Source: Sapria himalayana (Eukaryota; Streptophyta; Magnoliopsida; Malpighiales; Rafflesiaceae). Taken from it: DNA of 64,000 bases. Under the pieces are notes generated by a model. That model was not told the DNA's origin, searched no databases, and saw nothing but the letters and a program-made list of their open reading frames with translations. The translations under genes and the position numbers were made by a program. The stretch is from positions 87,988 through 151,987 of the forward strand of contig JAREIK010000694.1 in assembly GCA_029783825.1 (NCBI GenBank), written 5' to 3'. Below, one piece after another: positions 33,727 to 50,480 of the stretch (the first letter of the stretch is position 1; every line of letters begins with the position of its first letter).

Positions 33727-36612
33727 GGATAGAAAGAATGATAGATATACAGATGGACAGATTGAAAGATAGACAGATAAACAGATAGACACATATATAG
33801 ATAAATAGATTGACAAATTGACATATTGATAGATTAATAGAAAGATAGAAATATATTCTAATAGATAGATAGACAAATTGACAAATAGACATATCGATTA
33901 ATAAACAGACAAATAGATGGGTAGATAGCCAGATATACAGATAGACTAGATAGTCAAATAGAAAGATAATGAAATAGATATATATTGAGAGAGACAAATA
34001 AATAGATAGATAGATATTCAGATAGAATAATAGATAGATTGATAGTTAGACATAAAGACATATAGACTAATATATAGATAGATAGTTAGTTAAATACACT
34101 GATAGACAGATAGAGAGAAAGACTAAAAGATAGATATATAGATATATAGATAGATATATTGATAGTTTGATAGATAGACAGTTAGATTTATAGACATATA
34201 GACAGATATACAGATACATAGATAGACAGATAGATAGATAAATAGATAGACAAATAGATAAAAGGTAGATAGATAGATAGCTAGTCAGATAGATAGATAG
34301 ACTTATAGACTTATAGATGGATAGATATATAGATAGATAGATAGATAGATTGTGTGATATATAGATAGATATATAGATATATAGATAGATAGATAGACAA
34401 ATTGATTGTTAGTTAGATATATAGGTAGACTGATAGATCAATAGACAAATTAACAAATAGGCTGATAGATAGATAGCCAGATAGATAGAGATATTGATAG
34501 TAAGACATATTGAAAGATAGAAAGATATATAATTTGATAGATAGATAGAAAAATAGAAAGAAAAAAAGTCAAATTGACAGAAATACAGACAAGTATACAA
34601 ATAGATATATATATATATATATATATATGCATAGATAGATAATAAGATAATTGATATACACAAACAGATAGACATTTAGAGAGATAGACAGATAAACATA
34701 TATAAAAATAGACTTATAGAAAGATAGTTAGATAGATATATATATATATAGATAGACAAGTGAATATATAAAGAGATAAACTAATAAATAGATAAACAGA
34801 TAGATAGATAGAGAGATAGAAAGATAGACATTATAGATAGATATAAAAAAAGACAGAAAGATAGATGGAATTATAGATAGATATATATATATACATAGAT
34901 ACAAATAGATAGATAAATAGATAGACAGATAGACCTTATAGACAGACTGATAGAAAGACAGATAGACAGATAGATAGATAGATAGATAGATATACAGATA
35001 GACAGATAGATAGATATACAGACAAATAGATAGACAAACAGAGAGATAGATAGACACACACACACAGATAGAAGATAGATAGACAGCAATAGATAGATAA
35101 AAAGTCAGATATACATATAGACAAATAGACAAACAGATATACAAATAGACTTACAAGGAGATATATAGAAAGAAATATATATATATCGACACATAGTGGA
35201 TAGACACATTCAAATAGACATTCAGAGAGAGATAGATAGACTTATATATAGATAGACAGATAGATAGATAGACATATATATAGATATACATATCAACTAA
35301 TTGATAGTTAGATAGATGCATAGATAGATAGATAGATATACAGATAGATAAGATGATACATAGATACATAGATACACAGATAAACATAGAGACAGATAGA
35401 CAAATAGTTTGATATACAAATACAAATATAGATAGATTGATAGATAGTTAGGCATATACATAAAAAGATAGATAGAAAATAGTCATATTGATAGATAGAT
35501 AGATATACAAGTAGATAGTTAAATAGATAAACTGATAAACAGATATACAGATAAAAAGATTGATAGATGAACCATATAGATATATAGATAGTTTCAAAGA
35601 TACATAGATAGACTGATAGACAGATAGACACATATATAGATAGATAGAAAGATAGATATAATGATAGGCAAATAGATAGATAAATAGATTTATACATAGA
35701 CAGATAGACTCATAGACAGATAGACATATAGATAGATAGATAGTCATATAAACACATAGACAAATAGAAAGATTGTTAGGAAGATTGATAGACATATAGA
35801 CAAGTAGATAGATAAAGAGAGAAACCAATAAACAAATAGACATATAAAGAGATAGACAAATATACCATTTGACATTAGATAGATAGATATATATAGATAG
35901 ATGGTAAGATAGAAAGATGGACAAATAAAAAGATTGATAGATTGACAGATAGATCAGTCGACAGATAGAGAGAAAGATAGATAGATAAATTGATAGATAG
36001 ATAGATAGATTGATAGATAAAGTGATAGATAGATAAACAGATAGACAAGTAGATAGATAGACAAATAGGAAGATAGACAAATAGACAGCTAGACTAAAAG
36101 ATTGATATATAGATCAATAGATAGATAGATAGATAGACACATAAACAGATAGATAGATAGATAATTAAATAGACAGATAGATGGATAGATAGATTGATTG
36201 ATAAGTAGATAAATAGATAAATAGATATACATATACACACATAGACAGATAGAAAGATAGTTAGATAAATTGAAATATAGATAGACAATTAATTAGATAA
36301 AGAGATTAACTGATAACCATATAGACATATAGAGAGTTAGACAAATAGGCCATATAGATAGATAAATAGATATATAGATAGAGATATGAACAGATACGTT
36401 GATAGACAAATAAATAGGTTGAAAGTTAGACAGTCATATAGATAGATAGATAAACAGATAGATAAATAAATAGATAGACATGTAGACAGATAGACTAATG
36501 GATAGTTAGGCAAATATATAGTAAGATGCAAAGACAAATAGACAGATAAACATAAAGATAGATAGACAGACAGACAGATAGATTGATTGATAGATAGATT
36601 GATAGATAGATA

Positions 36613-36710
36613 TACATATACACAAATAGCCAGATAGAAAGATAGTTAGATAGATAAATAGACAGATAGACAAGTAGATAGATAAAGAGATAAACTGATA
36701 AACTGATAGA
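36613..36710 (+). repeat. Landmark unit of the GATA satellite (well-preserved copy)
   Basis: In order: CATATACACAAATAG, CAGATAGAAAGATAGTTAG, GACAAGTAGATAGATAAAG and AGATAAACTGATAAACTG. The spacing closely follows 12000-12100. Confidence 0.75.
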
Positions 36711-39700
36711 TATATAGTGAGATAGACAGATCAGCCATATAGATAGATATAGAGATAGATAGATAGACAGATAGATAGATGAACAAATAGACAAATGGAC
36801 AAATAGATAGATATATAGATTAACATATAGATAAATAGATAGATAGATAGTTAGTTAGATAAATAGATAGATAGATAGACAGATAGACAGATAGACAAAT
36901 AGATAGATAAATAGATAGACAAATATACAAATAGATAGATAGATAGATAAATAGATAGACAAATAGACAAATAAAGAAAGATAGATAAACAAAACCAAAT
37001 AGATAGACACATTGTAAGATCGAAAAATATACAGAATATATATAAAGAAATATAGATAATTAGATAGACAGATAGACAAATAGACAGATATACAAATAGA
37101 TAGATAGATAAATAGATAAATAGATAGACAAATAGACAAATAAAGATAAGATATATAAACAAAACTAAATAGATAGACACATTGTCAGATCGACAAATAT
37201 ACAGAATATATATATAAAGATATATAGATAATTAGATAGATAGAAAAATAGATTGACACATAGACAGATAGGCAGATATACAAATAAATAGATTAACACA
37301 TAGCCAGATTGGCAGATAGATAGATAGATAGATAGAGAGAAAGATTGATAGACAATTAGACAAAAAGACTGATAGAAGATACACAAATAGATAGATAGAT
37401 AGATAGAAAGATATATACATAGTCATATACAAAAATAGATAGAAAGAAAGTCATATTGATAGATGGATAGATAGATAGATAGATAGATAGAGAAATAGAA
37501 AGATATTATGATAGAAAGAAAAAAAGTTAGATAGATAGATAAAAAGATAAGGATACAAATAGAAATATATAGAAACAGACAGACAGACAAATATAAGATA
37601 GATAGATAGACAGATAGACACATACACAAATAGAAAGATAGAAATATAGTCAGATAGATAGATAGACAGACGAGTAGATAGATAAAGAGATAAAACAATA
37701 AATAATTAGAAATATAGATAGATAGATCATGTAAACAGATAGACAAATAGATAGATAGATAGATAAATAAATAAATATATTAGTAGATAAACAAAAAGGC
37801 CGATAGACATAGATATATAGATAGATAGATAGACAAATATACATATAGAAGAAAGCCATATAGACATATAGAGAGATAGTTAGATAATTAGATACACAGA
37901 TATATAGATATAAATATAGATAGATATATAGATAGATATTTAGATAGATAGCCAGATTGGTACATTGGTAGTTAGATAGATACATAGATAGACATAAATA
38001 TATACACTTAGAGTAATATACAAATAGATATACAAATATATAAATAGATTGGCAGATAAAGGATAAACACAAACAGATAGACATTAAAAAGTTAGATAGA
38101 TAGAAATATAAACAAATAGATAGATACTAAGATAATCAGATAGATAGATAGATAGATAGACAAATAGATAGATAAAGAGATAAACCAATAAATAGATAGA
38201 CGTAGAGAGAAAGAGATAGAGAGAGATAGATATATATATATAGATAGAGAGATATACAAATAGACTAATAGAAAGATAGACAAATAAAGAAATAGACAGA
38301 TAACTAGATAGACTGATAGTTAGAAAGAAAGATTGGCATATATGTAGATAGACAGATAGAAAAAGAGATAGATAGACAAATGGACAGATAGAAAGTTATA
38401 TAAATAAATAGATAGACATATAGATAGATAGATAGATAATTATATAGGCAGATAGGCAGATATGTATATAGGCAGATAGATAGATAAGTAGATAGGCAGA
38501 TAGGTAGATAGGCAGATAAAATGTTTGGCAAATTGGAAGCTAGACATATAGAGATATAGAAAGATAAACAGATATAGAGATAGATAGACAGACAGACAAA
38601 TAGATAGATAGAAAAAAAATAGACAGATATACATATAGGCAGACACACACAAAGATAACAGATAGATAGATAGGTTGATAGAGGATAAACATAGATAGAT
38701 AGACATTTAGACACATATAGATAGACATATACACAAATAGATATATATAAAGAGAGTCATATAGATATAAATATAGATAGACATTTAAATAGATAGATAG
38801 ATAGTCAAATACACAAATAGATAATAGAAAGATAATTAGATAAATAAATAGATAGATAGACAGATATATATATATATATATTAAAGATAGATAGATTGAT
38901 AGACAGATAGTCAGATAGATTGATATATTGATAGAAAATAGACAGATAGATAGACTATTAGACTGATAGATAGATAGAGAGGTAGATAAACATGTAGACA
39001 GATAGATAGACTATTAGATTAATAGATAGATAGATAGGTAGATTGACAAATAGACAAATAGATAGATAGTTAGAAAAATAGATAAACAAATAAGAATATT
39101 TATAGATAGATAGATAGATAGATAATGAGATATATAGATATATAGACAGATTGATAGAAAGACATATAGTAGAATCAATAGATAGATAGATAGATATGCA
39201 GATAGATAGATACACAAATATTAATATAGATAGATAGACAGATAGAGATATAGATAAATAGATATATAGATAGATACACAGATAGACAGATAAACAAATA
39301 GACTAATAGATAGATAGATAGAAAGTAAGATAGATAGCTAGATAGACAAATTGACAGATATAGAAATAGATACATAGATAGATAGAAATAATGAGAGATT
39401 GACAAATAGGTAAATACTCATATTGATAGATAGACATATAGATGGATAGATCGACAAACAGATAGAGAGATAGATAGATAGACATATGGATATATACACA
39501 AATAGACAAATAAAAAGATAGTCAAATAGATAGATAGACAGAAAGACAAATTGATAGATAAAAAGATAAACTATTAAAAAAATAGACCATTTAGAAGATA
39601 GACATATATACAGATAAATAGATATATAGATAGATACGTAAAAAGATAGAAAGAAAGGCAGATAGACAGATTGATAGATATAAATATAGAAAGATCGATA

Positions 39701-40240
39701 GGGAGACAAAAAGTTAGATTGACAAAAATACAAAAAGATAGATAGATAGATATATTGATATAAATATAGACAAATATACCGATAGACAGAAAGAAAAATA
39801 GGCAGATAGAAATATAGACAGATAGATAGATAGACAAAAAAATAAAAGACGAATAGATAAAAATAAATAGATAGACAGATAAAAAAATGACAAAGAGACA
39901 AAAATAAATAGATAGACAGGTTGTCAGATATACAGATAGAGAGATACAAAGATAGATAGAAGAAAGATAGATAGATATACAAATAGTTATGGAGAAAGAT
40001 AGATATATAGACATATATATATATATATAGACATATAGACTGATAGATAAATAAATAGATAGATAGATAGACAAAGAGAAAGAAATATAGATTGATAGAT
40101 AGACAGATAAATAGATAGACAAATAGATAGATAGATAGATAGATAGACAAATAAACAAATCGACTGATAGAGAGATAGATAGATAGATAGACTGATAGAC
40201 ATATAGATAGATCGATTGAAATATATATAGATAGATAGAT

Positions 40241-40295
<55 letters not shown>

Positions 40296-40530
40296 TAGAC
40301 TGATATACATATATATAGATAAATAGATGGATAGATATATAGATAGACAGATAGATAGATAGACATATAGAAAAATATAAAAATAGACAGATATATATAT
40401 ATATATATAGATATATAGACAAAAAGATAGATGGACAGATAGACAAATACCTAGATAGCCCGATAGTCATATGAATAGATACACAAAATGAAAGATAGAC
40501 ATATACACAGATAGACAGATAAATAGATAG

Positions 40531-43040
40531 ATAGTCAGATAGATACATACATACATAGATAGAGAAATAAATAGATAGACAGATAATTAGATTGATAGAT
40601 AAATGATAGGCAGACACATAGATAGATGGATAGATAGATAGAGAACCAGATAGCCAGATAAGCAGATAGCTAGTTATACATATAGCTAGATAGATAGATA
40701 GATATATAGATAGATAAAAAGATAAATAAAAAGATAGATAGAAAGATAGATAGATAAATAGATATATAGTTGGATAGATATTTAGTTAGATAAATAGTCA
40801 TATCATATACATAGATAGATATATAGATAGTTATATAGATAGACAGATAGATAAATTGATAAATATATAGAAATATAGATTGATAGATAGATAGACAGAT
40901 AGATAGATAGACATATCAAATGATAGACAAATAGATAGATAAAAATATCAGCAGATAAACAGATAGATAGATAGATAAACATATAGACAAATAGACAGAT
41001 AGACAGTTAGGCAGATAGGTAGATAGGCAGATAAGCTAGTAGAAAGAAAGATAGATAAATAGACAGATATACATATAGATAGATAAAAAAATATAGATAG
41101 GTAGATAGATACATAGAAAGATAAATAGACATAGATAAACAGATAGACTGATAGACATATAGATAAACAGATAGACTGATAGACATATAGATAAACAGAT
41201 AGACTGATAGACATATAGATAGATAGACAGATATATAAATAGACAAAAAGACATATAGATAGTTGGATAGATACAAAGATAGACAGATATACATATAAAT
41301 AGATATATTGATAGTTAGATAGACAAATAAATAGACAGTCAGATAGATACATACATACATAGATAGACAAATAAATAGATAGACAGATAATTAGATTGAT
41401 AGATAAATGATAGGCAGACACATAGATAGATGGATAGATAGATAGAGAACCAGATAGCCAGATAAGCAGATAGCTAGTTATACAGATAGCTAGATAGACA
41501 GATAGATAGAGAGATAGATATATATATAGATAAAAAGATAAATAAAAAGATAGATAGAAATATAGATAGATAAATAGATATATAGTTGGATAGATATTTA
41601 GTTAGATAAATAGTCATATCATATACATAAATAGATATATAGATAGATATATAGATAGATAGATAGATAAATTGATAGATATATAGAAATATAGACTGAT
41701 AGACTGATAGATAGAATGATAGATAGATAAATAGATATATAGTTGGATAGATATTTAGTTAGATAAATAGTCATATCATATACATAAATAGATATATAGA
41801 TAGATATATAGATAGATAGATAGATAAATTGATAGATATATAGAAATATAGACTGATAGACTGATAGATAGATAGACAGATAGAAAGATAGACATATCAA
41901 ATGATAGACAAATAGATAGATAAAAAGATCAATAGATAAACGGATAGATTGATAGATAGATAAACATATATACAAATAGACAGATAGACAGTTAGGCAGA
42001 TAGGTAGATAGGCAGATAGGCAGATAAGCTAGTAGAAAGAAAGATAGATAAATAGACAAATATACATATAGATAGATAAAAAAAATATAGATAGGTAGAT
42101 AGATACATAGAAAGATAAATAGACATATAGATAAACAGATAGACTGATAGACATATAGATAAATAGATAGACTGATAGACATATAGATAGATAGACAGAT
42201 ATATAAATAGACAAAAAGACATATAGATAGTTGGATAGATACAAAGATAGACAGATATACATATAAATAGATATACTGATAGATAGATAGATAAATAAAT
42301 AGACAGTCAGATAGATACATACATACATAGATAGACAAATAAATAGATAGACAGATAATTAGATTGATAGATAAATGATAGGCAGACACATAGATAGATG
42401 GATAGATAGATAGAGAACCAGATAGCCAGATAAGCTGATAGCTAGTTATATAGATAGTTAGATAGACAGATAGATAGAGAGATAGATATATAGATAGATA
42501 AAAAGATAAATAAAAAGATAGATAGAAAGATAGATAGATAAATAGATATATAGTTGGATAGATATTTAGTTAGATAAATAGTCATATCATATACATAGAT
42601 AGATATATAGATAGATATATAGATAGACAGATAAATAAATTGATAGATATCTAAAAATATAGACTGATAGACTGATAGATAGATAGACATATAAAATGAT
42701 AGACAAATAGATAGATAAAAAGATCAACAGATAAACGGATAGATTGATAGATAGATAAACATATAGACAAATAGACAGATAGACAGTTAGGCAGATAGGT
42801 AGATAGGCAGATAGGCAGATAAGCTAGTAGAAAGATAGATAGATAAATAGACAAATATACATATAGATAGATAAAAAATATATAGATAGGTAGATAGATA
42901 CATAGAAAGATAAATAGACATATAGATAAATAGATAGACTGATAGACATATAGATAGATAGACAGATATATAAATAGAAAAAAAGACATAGATAGTTGGA
43001 TAGATACAAAGATAGATAGATATACATATAAATAGATATA
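40531..43040 (+). repeat. Approximately 810-bp tandem triplication with an inner 157-bp duplication
   Basis: Copies begin at about 40531, 41336 and 42301, each with CAGATAGATACATACATACA, then GATAATTAGATTGATAG, GATAGGCAGACACATAG, GAGAACCAGATAGCCAG, and further on GTTGGATAGATATTTAG and AGTCATATCATATACATA. The middle copy is longer because a 157-bp piece containing GTTGGATAG is doubled (41586 and 41743). Without it the spacing is about 810 bp. Copies are mostly identical apart from indels in (GATA)n runs. Confidence 0.92.
41134..41218 (+). repeat. 28-bp tandem repeat, three copies
   Basis: ATAAACAGATAGACTGATAG plus ACATATAG is repeated at 41135, 41163 and 41191. It is an expansion within the second half of copy 1 of the 810-bp unit. 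Confidence 0.85.
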
Positions 43041-43838
43041 ATGATAGATAGATAGATAGACATATAAATAGATATACAGATAAACTGACAGAAAGATTGA
43101 TTGATAGATAAATAGATAGAAAGGTAGATTGACAGACATATAGATAAATAGAAAAATAGACATATAGACAGATAGATATAAAGATGGATAGACTGATAGA
43201 AATAAAGACAGATAGTCATATATATAAATAAACAGATAGATAGACAGAAAGATAGATAGATAGATAGACAGATAGATAGATAAATAAATAAATATATAGA
43301 TAGATAGATATATATATAGATGGATAGATAGATAGATAGACAGATAAATAGATAGACAGATAGACACATAAATTGATAGACAGATAGATAGTTAGTTAGT
43401 TAGATAGATAGATAGACAAACAGATAGATTGATAACTAGATAGATACACTAATAGACAAATATATAGATAGACAGATAGACCCATAGATGCGTATACAAA
43501 TGCACATATAGCAAATAGACATATAGTAAATAGACAAAAGAAAAATAGATAGATAGACAGATAGACGGATAGATAAATTGATAGCCAGATAGAGAGATAG
43601 ATAAATACATAGATAAATATATAGATAAATAGATAGATAGATAGATATAAGATAGATTGACAAATAGGCAAATTGACTTATAGATAGATAGTTATATTGA
43701 TTGATAGATAGAAATATAGATATTTAGATAAATAGACTGATATAAATATAGACATATAGATAGATATACATATAGACAGATAGACAGATAATTAGATAGC
43801 TAACTAGATAGATAGACAAATAGATAGATAGATAGATA

Positions 43839-43942
<104 letters not shown>

Positions 43943-44130
43943 TAGATATATAGGCAGAAAGACAAAAATATAGATAGACAGGTAGACAAACAGATAGCCA
44001 GATAGATACAAATATTGATAGACATATATATAGATAGATGGATAGATCGATAAATAGATAGACAGATAGAAAGATACACAGAAAGACAAATAGATAAATA
44101 GACAAATAGAAAGATAGACAGATAGATAGA

Positions 44131-44226
44131 TAAATAGATGGACAGATAAACAGATAGATAGATAAATAGATGGACAGATAAACAGATAGATAGATAAATA
44201 GATGGACAGATAAACAGATAGATATA
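44131..44226 (+). repeat. 32-bp tandem repeat, three copies
   Basis: TAAATAGATGGACAGATAAA is followed by CAGATAGATAGA; copies start at 44131, 44163 and 44195. Confidence 0.85.
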
Positions 44227-47200
44227 TAGAAAAATAAATGATATATAGATAGATAGACATATAGAGAAATAGTTAGATAGGCAGATAGATACATAGACAT
44301 ATAGACAAATATATAGATAGACAAATAGTAAAATAGATAGATAGCTAGATATATATATATATATATATATATAATAGACAGATAGACATCTAGACAGATA
44401 GCGAGATAGATAGAGAGAAAGATATATAGATAGATAGATAGATATATAAATATATGGACAGATAGATAGATAGTTAGAAAAATAGATAGATAGATAGAGA
44501 GATTGTTAGATAGATAGATAGATATATAAATATATAGGCAGATAGACAGATAGATAGTTAGATAGATAGAGAGATTGATAAATAGACAGATAGAAAGATA
44601 GATAGAAAGATATATAGATAGATATATATAATTATACAAATAGATAGATAGACAGACTAATTGATTGAATTGATTGATAGATATATAGATATATACACAA
44701 ATAGAAAGATAGAAAAATAGATAAATAGACAGATAGACAAATAGATAGATAGAGAGATAGATAGATAGATAGACAATTAGATAGATCGAAAGATAAACAG
44801 ATAGATAGATAGTTAGACAAATAAATTTGTAGACAAAAGATAGATAGACATATAGACCAATAGACAGATAGATAGATAGATAGACATATTTGAAAAATAT
44901 ATATATTAATATATACATAAATAGATAGATAATATATACATAGAGACATATAGATATATAGACAGATATACAAATAGACAGATAAATAGATAAATAGATA
45001 GATAGACACATAGATAGATAGACACATAGATAGATAGACATATAGACATATAGGAAAATAGACAAATAGACAAATAGACAAAAAGATATATAGATAGATA
45101 GACATATAGTTTGATAGTCAAATAGCCATATGGATTGATACATAGATTTAAAGATAGATATATATACAGATAGATAGAAATATAGATAGATAGATAGATA
45201 GACAGATAGATAAATAGATATACATATTGACATATAGATAGATAATTAGATAGACAAATATATAGATAATTAGATAGACAAATAGATAGATAGATAGATA
45301 AACATATAAATATATAGATAGATAGCTAAATAGCAAGATAGATAGATAGATGATCGATAGATAGATAGATAGACACATATATAGAAAAATAGATAGACAG
45401 TTTGATAGATAAATAGATAAGAAAGATTAATTTAAAGATAGAATACAGATAAACAGATAAATAGATACACATATAAATATATTGATAAAAAGATAGGTAG
45501 ATTGATATACACATAGACAGATAAAAAGAGAGAGAGAGAGAGAGAGAGAGATATATATATATATATATATATATTAGGTAAATAGAATGACAAATAGACA
45601 GATAGATATATAGACAATTAGACAGACAGAAAAACAAACAAACAAACAGATTAATAGATACACAAATAGCCAGATAGCCATATGGATACATATACATAAT
45701 GAAAGATTGAGATATAGACATAAATATAGATAGATAGATAGATATATAGATAGATAGATAGATAGTGAAATAGACAGATAGACAGATAAATAGATATAGA
45801 AATAGATGGAGAGATAGATAGTTATATAGATAGAGAAATAAATTGATAGATAGATCGTAGATAACTCGATAGGCAGATAGATAGAGAGATAGATAGATTG
45901 ATAGATTGATAGACAGACAGATAGATAGATAGATAAATGGATTGATAAATATATAAATAGATAGATAGATAAAAAGATAGACATGTAATAGATAAATGGT
46001 TAGTTAGACATATAGTCACATAGACATATACCTTGATAGATAGACATATAGATAGATTTATAGATTGACAGATTGATACATAGCTAGATATACATCGATA
46101 TAGATAGACAGATAAATAAATATATTGATAGACAGATAAATAGATTGACACATAGACAAATAGATAGATAGAGAGATAAATAAAGAGATAGATTCTATAG
46201 ATAGTTAGATAGATAGATATATAGACACATAGATAGATAGATAGATACACAGATATACAGATAAATAGATATACAAAAAGATAGATATGTAGATAGACAT
46301 AAAGGTAGATAGATATACAGATAGATATATAGACAAATAGACAGAAAGATAGATAGATAAATAGATAGCTAGATTAACCAAAAGAAAGATAAACAGATAG
46401 ATAGATAGAAGATAGCTAGATAGATTGACACTTATTTAGATAGACAAATAAATAGATAGACATACAGATAGATAGATAGATAAATATAGAGATAGCCATA
46501 TAGATAGATAGATCAATCGACAAACAGACTGATAGATTGATAGATAGAAAAAAAGAGATATAGCTAGATATACAGAAAGATAGATAAACATATAGACAGT
46601 TAGATAGATAGATAGATATACAGATATGTAGATAGACAGATAGATAGATATACATATAGATAGATAGTTAGTTAGATTGATTAATTGATAGATAGTAGAT
46701 AGAAATACAGATAGACAAATAGACAGATAAATAGATATACATATAGATAGATAAATCAATAGACAGATAGATAGATATATAAATAGACATATCTACAAAT
46801 AGATAGATATACCTATAGATAGAAAGATAGAAAGAAAAATACACAAATAACATGATAGCCAAATAGGCATATGGACAGATATAGAGATTGAAAGAAGGAC
46901 ATATAGACAGATAGAAAAATAAATATACAGATAGACACAAAGATAAATAAATAGAAAGATTCATATGCATATATATACATTGAATGATAGATAAATGGAT
47001 AGATGGATTGATAGACATATAGATAGATAGACAAATAAATAGATTGATAGATTGATAGAATTTTAGATAGATATATAGATAGACATATAGGCTGATAGAC
47101 AGAGAGACAGATAGATAGATAGACAGCTATATTGATACAAATTTCTAGATAGACAGATAGACAAATAGATAGATATATAGATAGAGAGAGAGATATATAT

Positions 47201-47345
47201 AGAAAGACAGATAAATAGAAAAATAGACACAGACAAATAGACATATACTTTCATAGACAGGTATATAGAAAGACAGATAAATAGAAAAATAGACACAGAC
47301 AAATAGACTTATACTTTCATATACAGGTATATAGATATACATATA
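47201..47345 (+). repeat. 66-bp tandem duplication with a non-GATA core
   Basis: AGAAAGACAGATAAATAG ... CACAGACAAATAG ... ATACTTTCATA ... CAGGTATAT occurs at 47201 and 47267. The CTTTCAT core is unusual in the array and makes the copies easy to recognise. Confidence 0.88.
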
Positions 47346-47632
47346 GACTTATAGACTGATCGATAGGTAGACAGATAGATAGATAAATAGATAGACAAAT
47401 AGATTGATAGACAGATAGACAAAAAATAATATTGACAAATATATAGATATACAGATAGACAGATAAATAAATAGATAGACAGACAGATAGATAGATAAAT
47501 AGATAGACAGATTGTTAAAATTAGATAGATAGATAGACAGATTGATAGATAAATAGATATATAGACAGATAGCTAGATAGCTAGATAACCAAATAGGCAG
47601 ATTGATTGAGAGATAGATAGAAAGATAGTCAG

Positions 47633-47663
<31 letters not shown>

Positions 47664-47935
47664 AATAAATAGTTAGTTAGATATATAGTCATATAGACAT
47701 ATAGAAAGATAGATATATTAACATATAGAAATATTTTTAGATAGACAGTTAGACAGATAGATAGATGGATAGATAGACAAATGTATAGATTACAATGAGA
47801 TAGACAGATAAATAGATAGACTGATAGATAAACAGACACATAGATAGATAGTCAGATAAATAGATACACAAATAGATAGAAAGATAAACAAATAAAAAGA
47901 TAGATAGATTGATAAACATATACACAGATAGATAG

Positions 47936-47937
<2 letters not shown>

Positions 47938-47998
<61 letters not shown>
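47938..47998 (+). repeat. (TA)n microsatellite, about 60 bp
   Basis: Uninterrupted TA dinucleotides within the GATA array; a shorter similar tract lies at 40244-40291. Confidence 0.95.
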
Positions 47999-48002
<4 letters not shown>

Positions 48003-50480
48003 GATATATAGAAAGACATATATAAGATAGATAGACATATAGATATGCAGAAAAACAAATAGAAATATAATTAGATAGATAAATAGATAGATATACAAAT
48101 AGACAGATAGAGAAATAGATAGATAGACAGATAGACGGACTGATTGATAGATATACATATATATAGATATGAAGATTGACAGATAGATAAATAAACTGAT
48201 ATGCAGATATATATATATATATATATAGATAAATCGATAAACAAATAGATATATAGATAGATAGAAATATAAATAGAAGGATAGACAAATAGAAAATAGA
48301 TATATAGATTAATTGATAGATAGATAGATATACAGTTAGACAGATAGGAAGATAGATAGATAAAAAATATACATATACACAATTAAACAGATAGACAAAT
48401 AGGTAGATAGATAAATTGATAGATAGATTGATATAAAAATAGATAGATAGGCGGATAGACATATAGATTTATTGATAGATATATAGATAGAGAGATAAAT
48501 TGAAGGATAGAAAAAAGAGAAATAGTAGACAGATAGAGAGATAGATAGATAGATAGACAGATAAATAGATTGATAGATTGATAGATAGCCAACTAGATAG
48601 ATAGCTAGATAGACAGATAGACAGATAGACTGATAGATATATAGACATAAGACAGATATACTGATAGATAGAGCTACAGATAGGCAAATTGACATATAGA
48701 TAGATAGATTGATTTATAGATAGATAGATTGATTTATAGATAGATAGATGTAAAGATAGAGAGATAGGCAGATAGACAAATAGATAGATATTTGGATAGA
48801 TAGATAAATCTATATACGGATATATAGATAGAAAAATAGACAGATTGATAGATAGATAGATAGATAGATTAACAGAATGATAGAAAGAGAGTCACATAGA
48901 TAGATAGATACACTAATAGATAGATAGATAAAGATATAGTACATAAATAGATAAATAGACAAATAGATTGATAGAAAGAAAGAAAGATAGATAGATATAT
49001 TGGTATATATGAAGATATGCATATAGATAGATAGATAGATAAATATATAGATTCATAAATAGATAGATGGATAGAAAAATAGATAGATAGACATATAAAT
49101 AGATATATAGATAGAGAGATAGACAGTTAGATTGATAAATAGATGGAAAGCTAGACAGTTAGATAGATAAGTAGATAGATCGATAGATAGACAAATAGAT
49201 AGGTATATTTATAGATAGATAGATATATAGATAGAGAAATTAACAGATAGACAGACAGACAGATAGATAGACAAAGAGATAGACACATGTATAGATAGAT
49301 AGATTGATATATAGTTACACAGATAGATAGAAGATAGATAGATAGACAAATAGTTACATTATTATATAGATAGATAGCTAGATAGATAGAAAAATATATA
49401 GAAAGATAAATAGCTAGACAGACAAATAGATAGATAGATAGATAAACAGATAAATAGAAGAAGAAAGATAGACATGTAGCTAGATAGGTAAATAGATAGT
49501 TAGACAGATAGCCAGATGGATAGATAGATAGATAAATAGACCCATAGATAAGTAGACACATAGACCAATAGACAAATAGACAGATAGATAAATAGACATA
49601 TAGATAGATAGTTAGATAGACATAAGACTGAAAGACAGATAGATAGAAAGAGAGATAGGTTGATTGAGATATTGATATATTAATTAATTGATATATATAT
49701 ATATATATATATATAGTTAGACAGATAGGAAGATAGATAGAAAATAAATATACATACACACTATTAAAAAGATAGACAAATAGATAAATAGATAGATAGA
49801 TTGATAGATAGATAGACTGATAGGCAAAAATATAATAAGACAGATGGCTAGATAGGTAGATAGATAGAGAAAAAGATAGAAGATAGATAGAAAGATTGAC
49901 AGATAAATAGATCGATAGATATAGGCACAGATATATAGATACATAAATATATAGATAGATAGATAGACAAATAATTATAAAGATAGGTATATAGATAGTT
50001 AGTTAGTTAGATAGATAGTCATATAGACATACACATAGATAGATAGGTAGATAGATAGACATATTTGTAGATTTATAGATAGATAGATAGATAGATAAAT
50101 AGATACATAAATACATAGCTTGATAGGCAAAAAGATAGATACACAAATAAACATATAGAAAGATAGACATATAGATATATAGATAGAGAGAAACAGATAG
50201 ATATACAAATAAGATGATAAACAGATAGACAGATAAATAGATGGACATATAGACAGAGAGATAGATAGATAGATACATAGATAGATAAAAGGATAGACAG
50301 ATACACAAATAGATAGATAAGTTGATAGACAAATAGATAAATAGACAGATAGATATGCATATAGATAGATAGATAAAGTGATAGACAGATAGACAGACAG
50401 ATATTTATATATATATATATATACAGATAAACAGATATACAGATAGACAGATAGTAAGATAGACAAAGAGACAGATAGAT

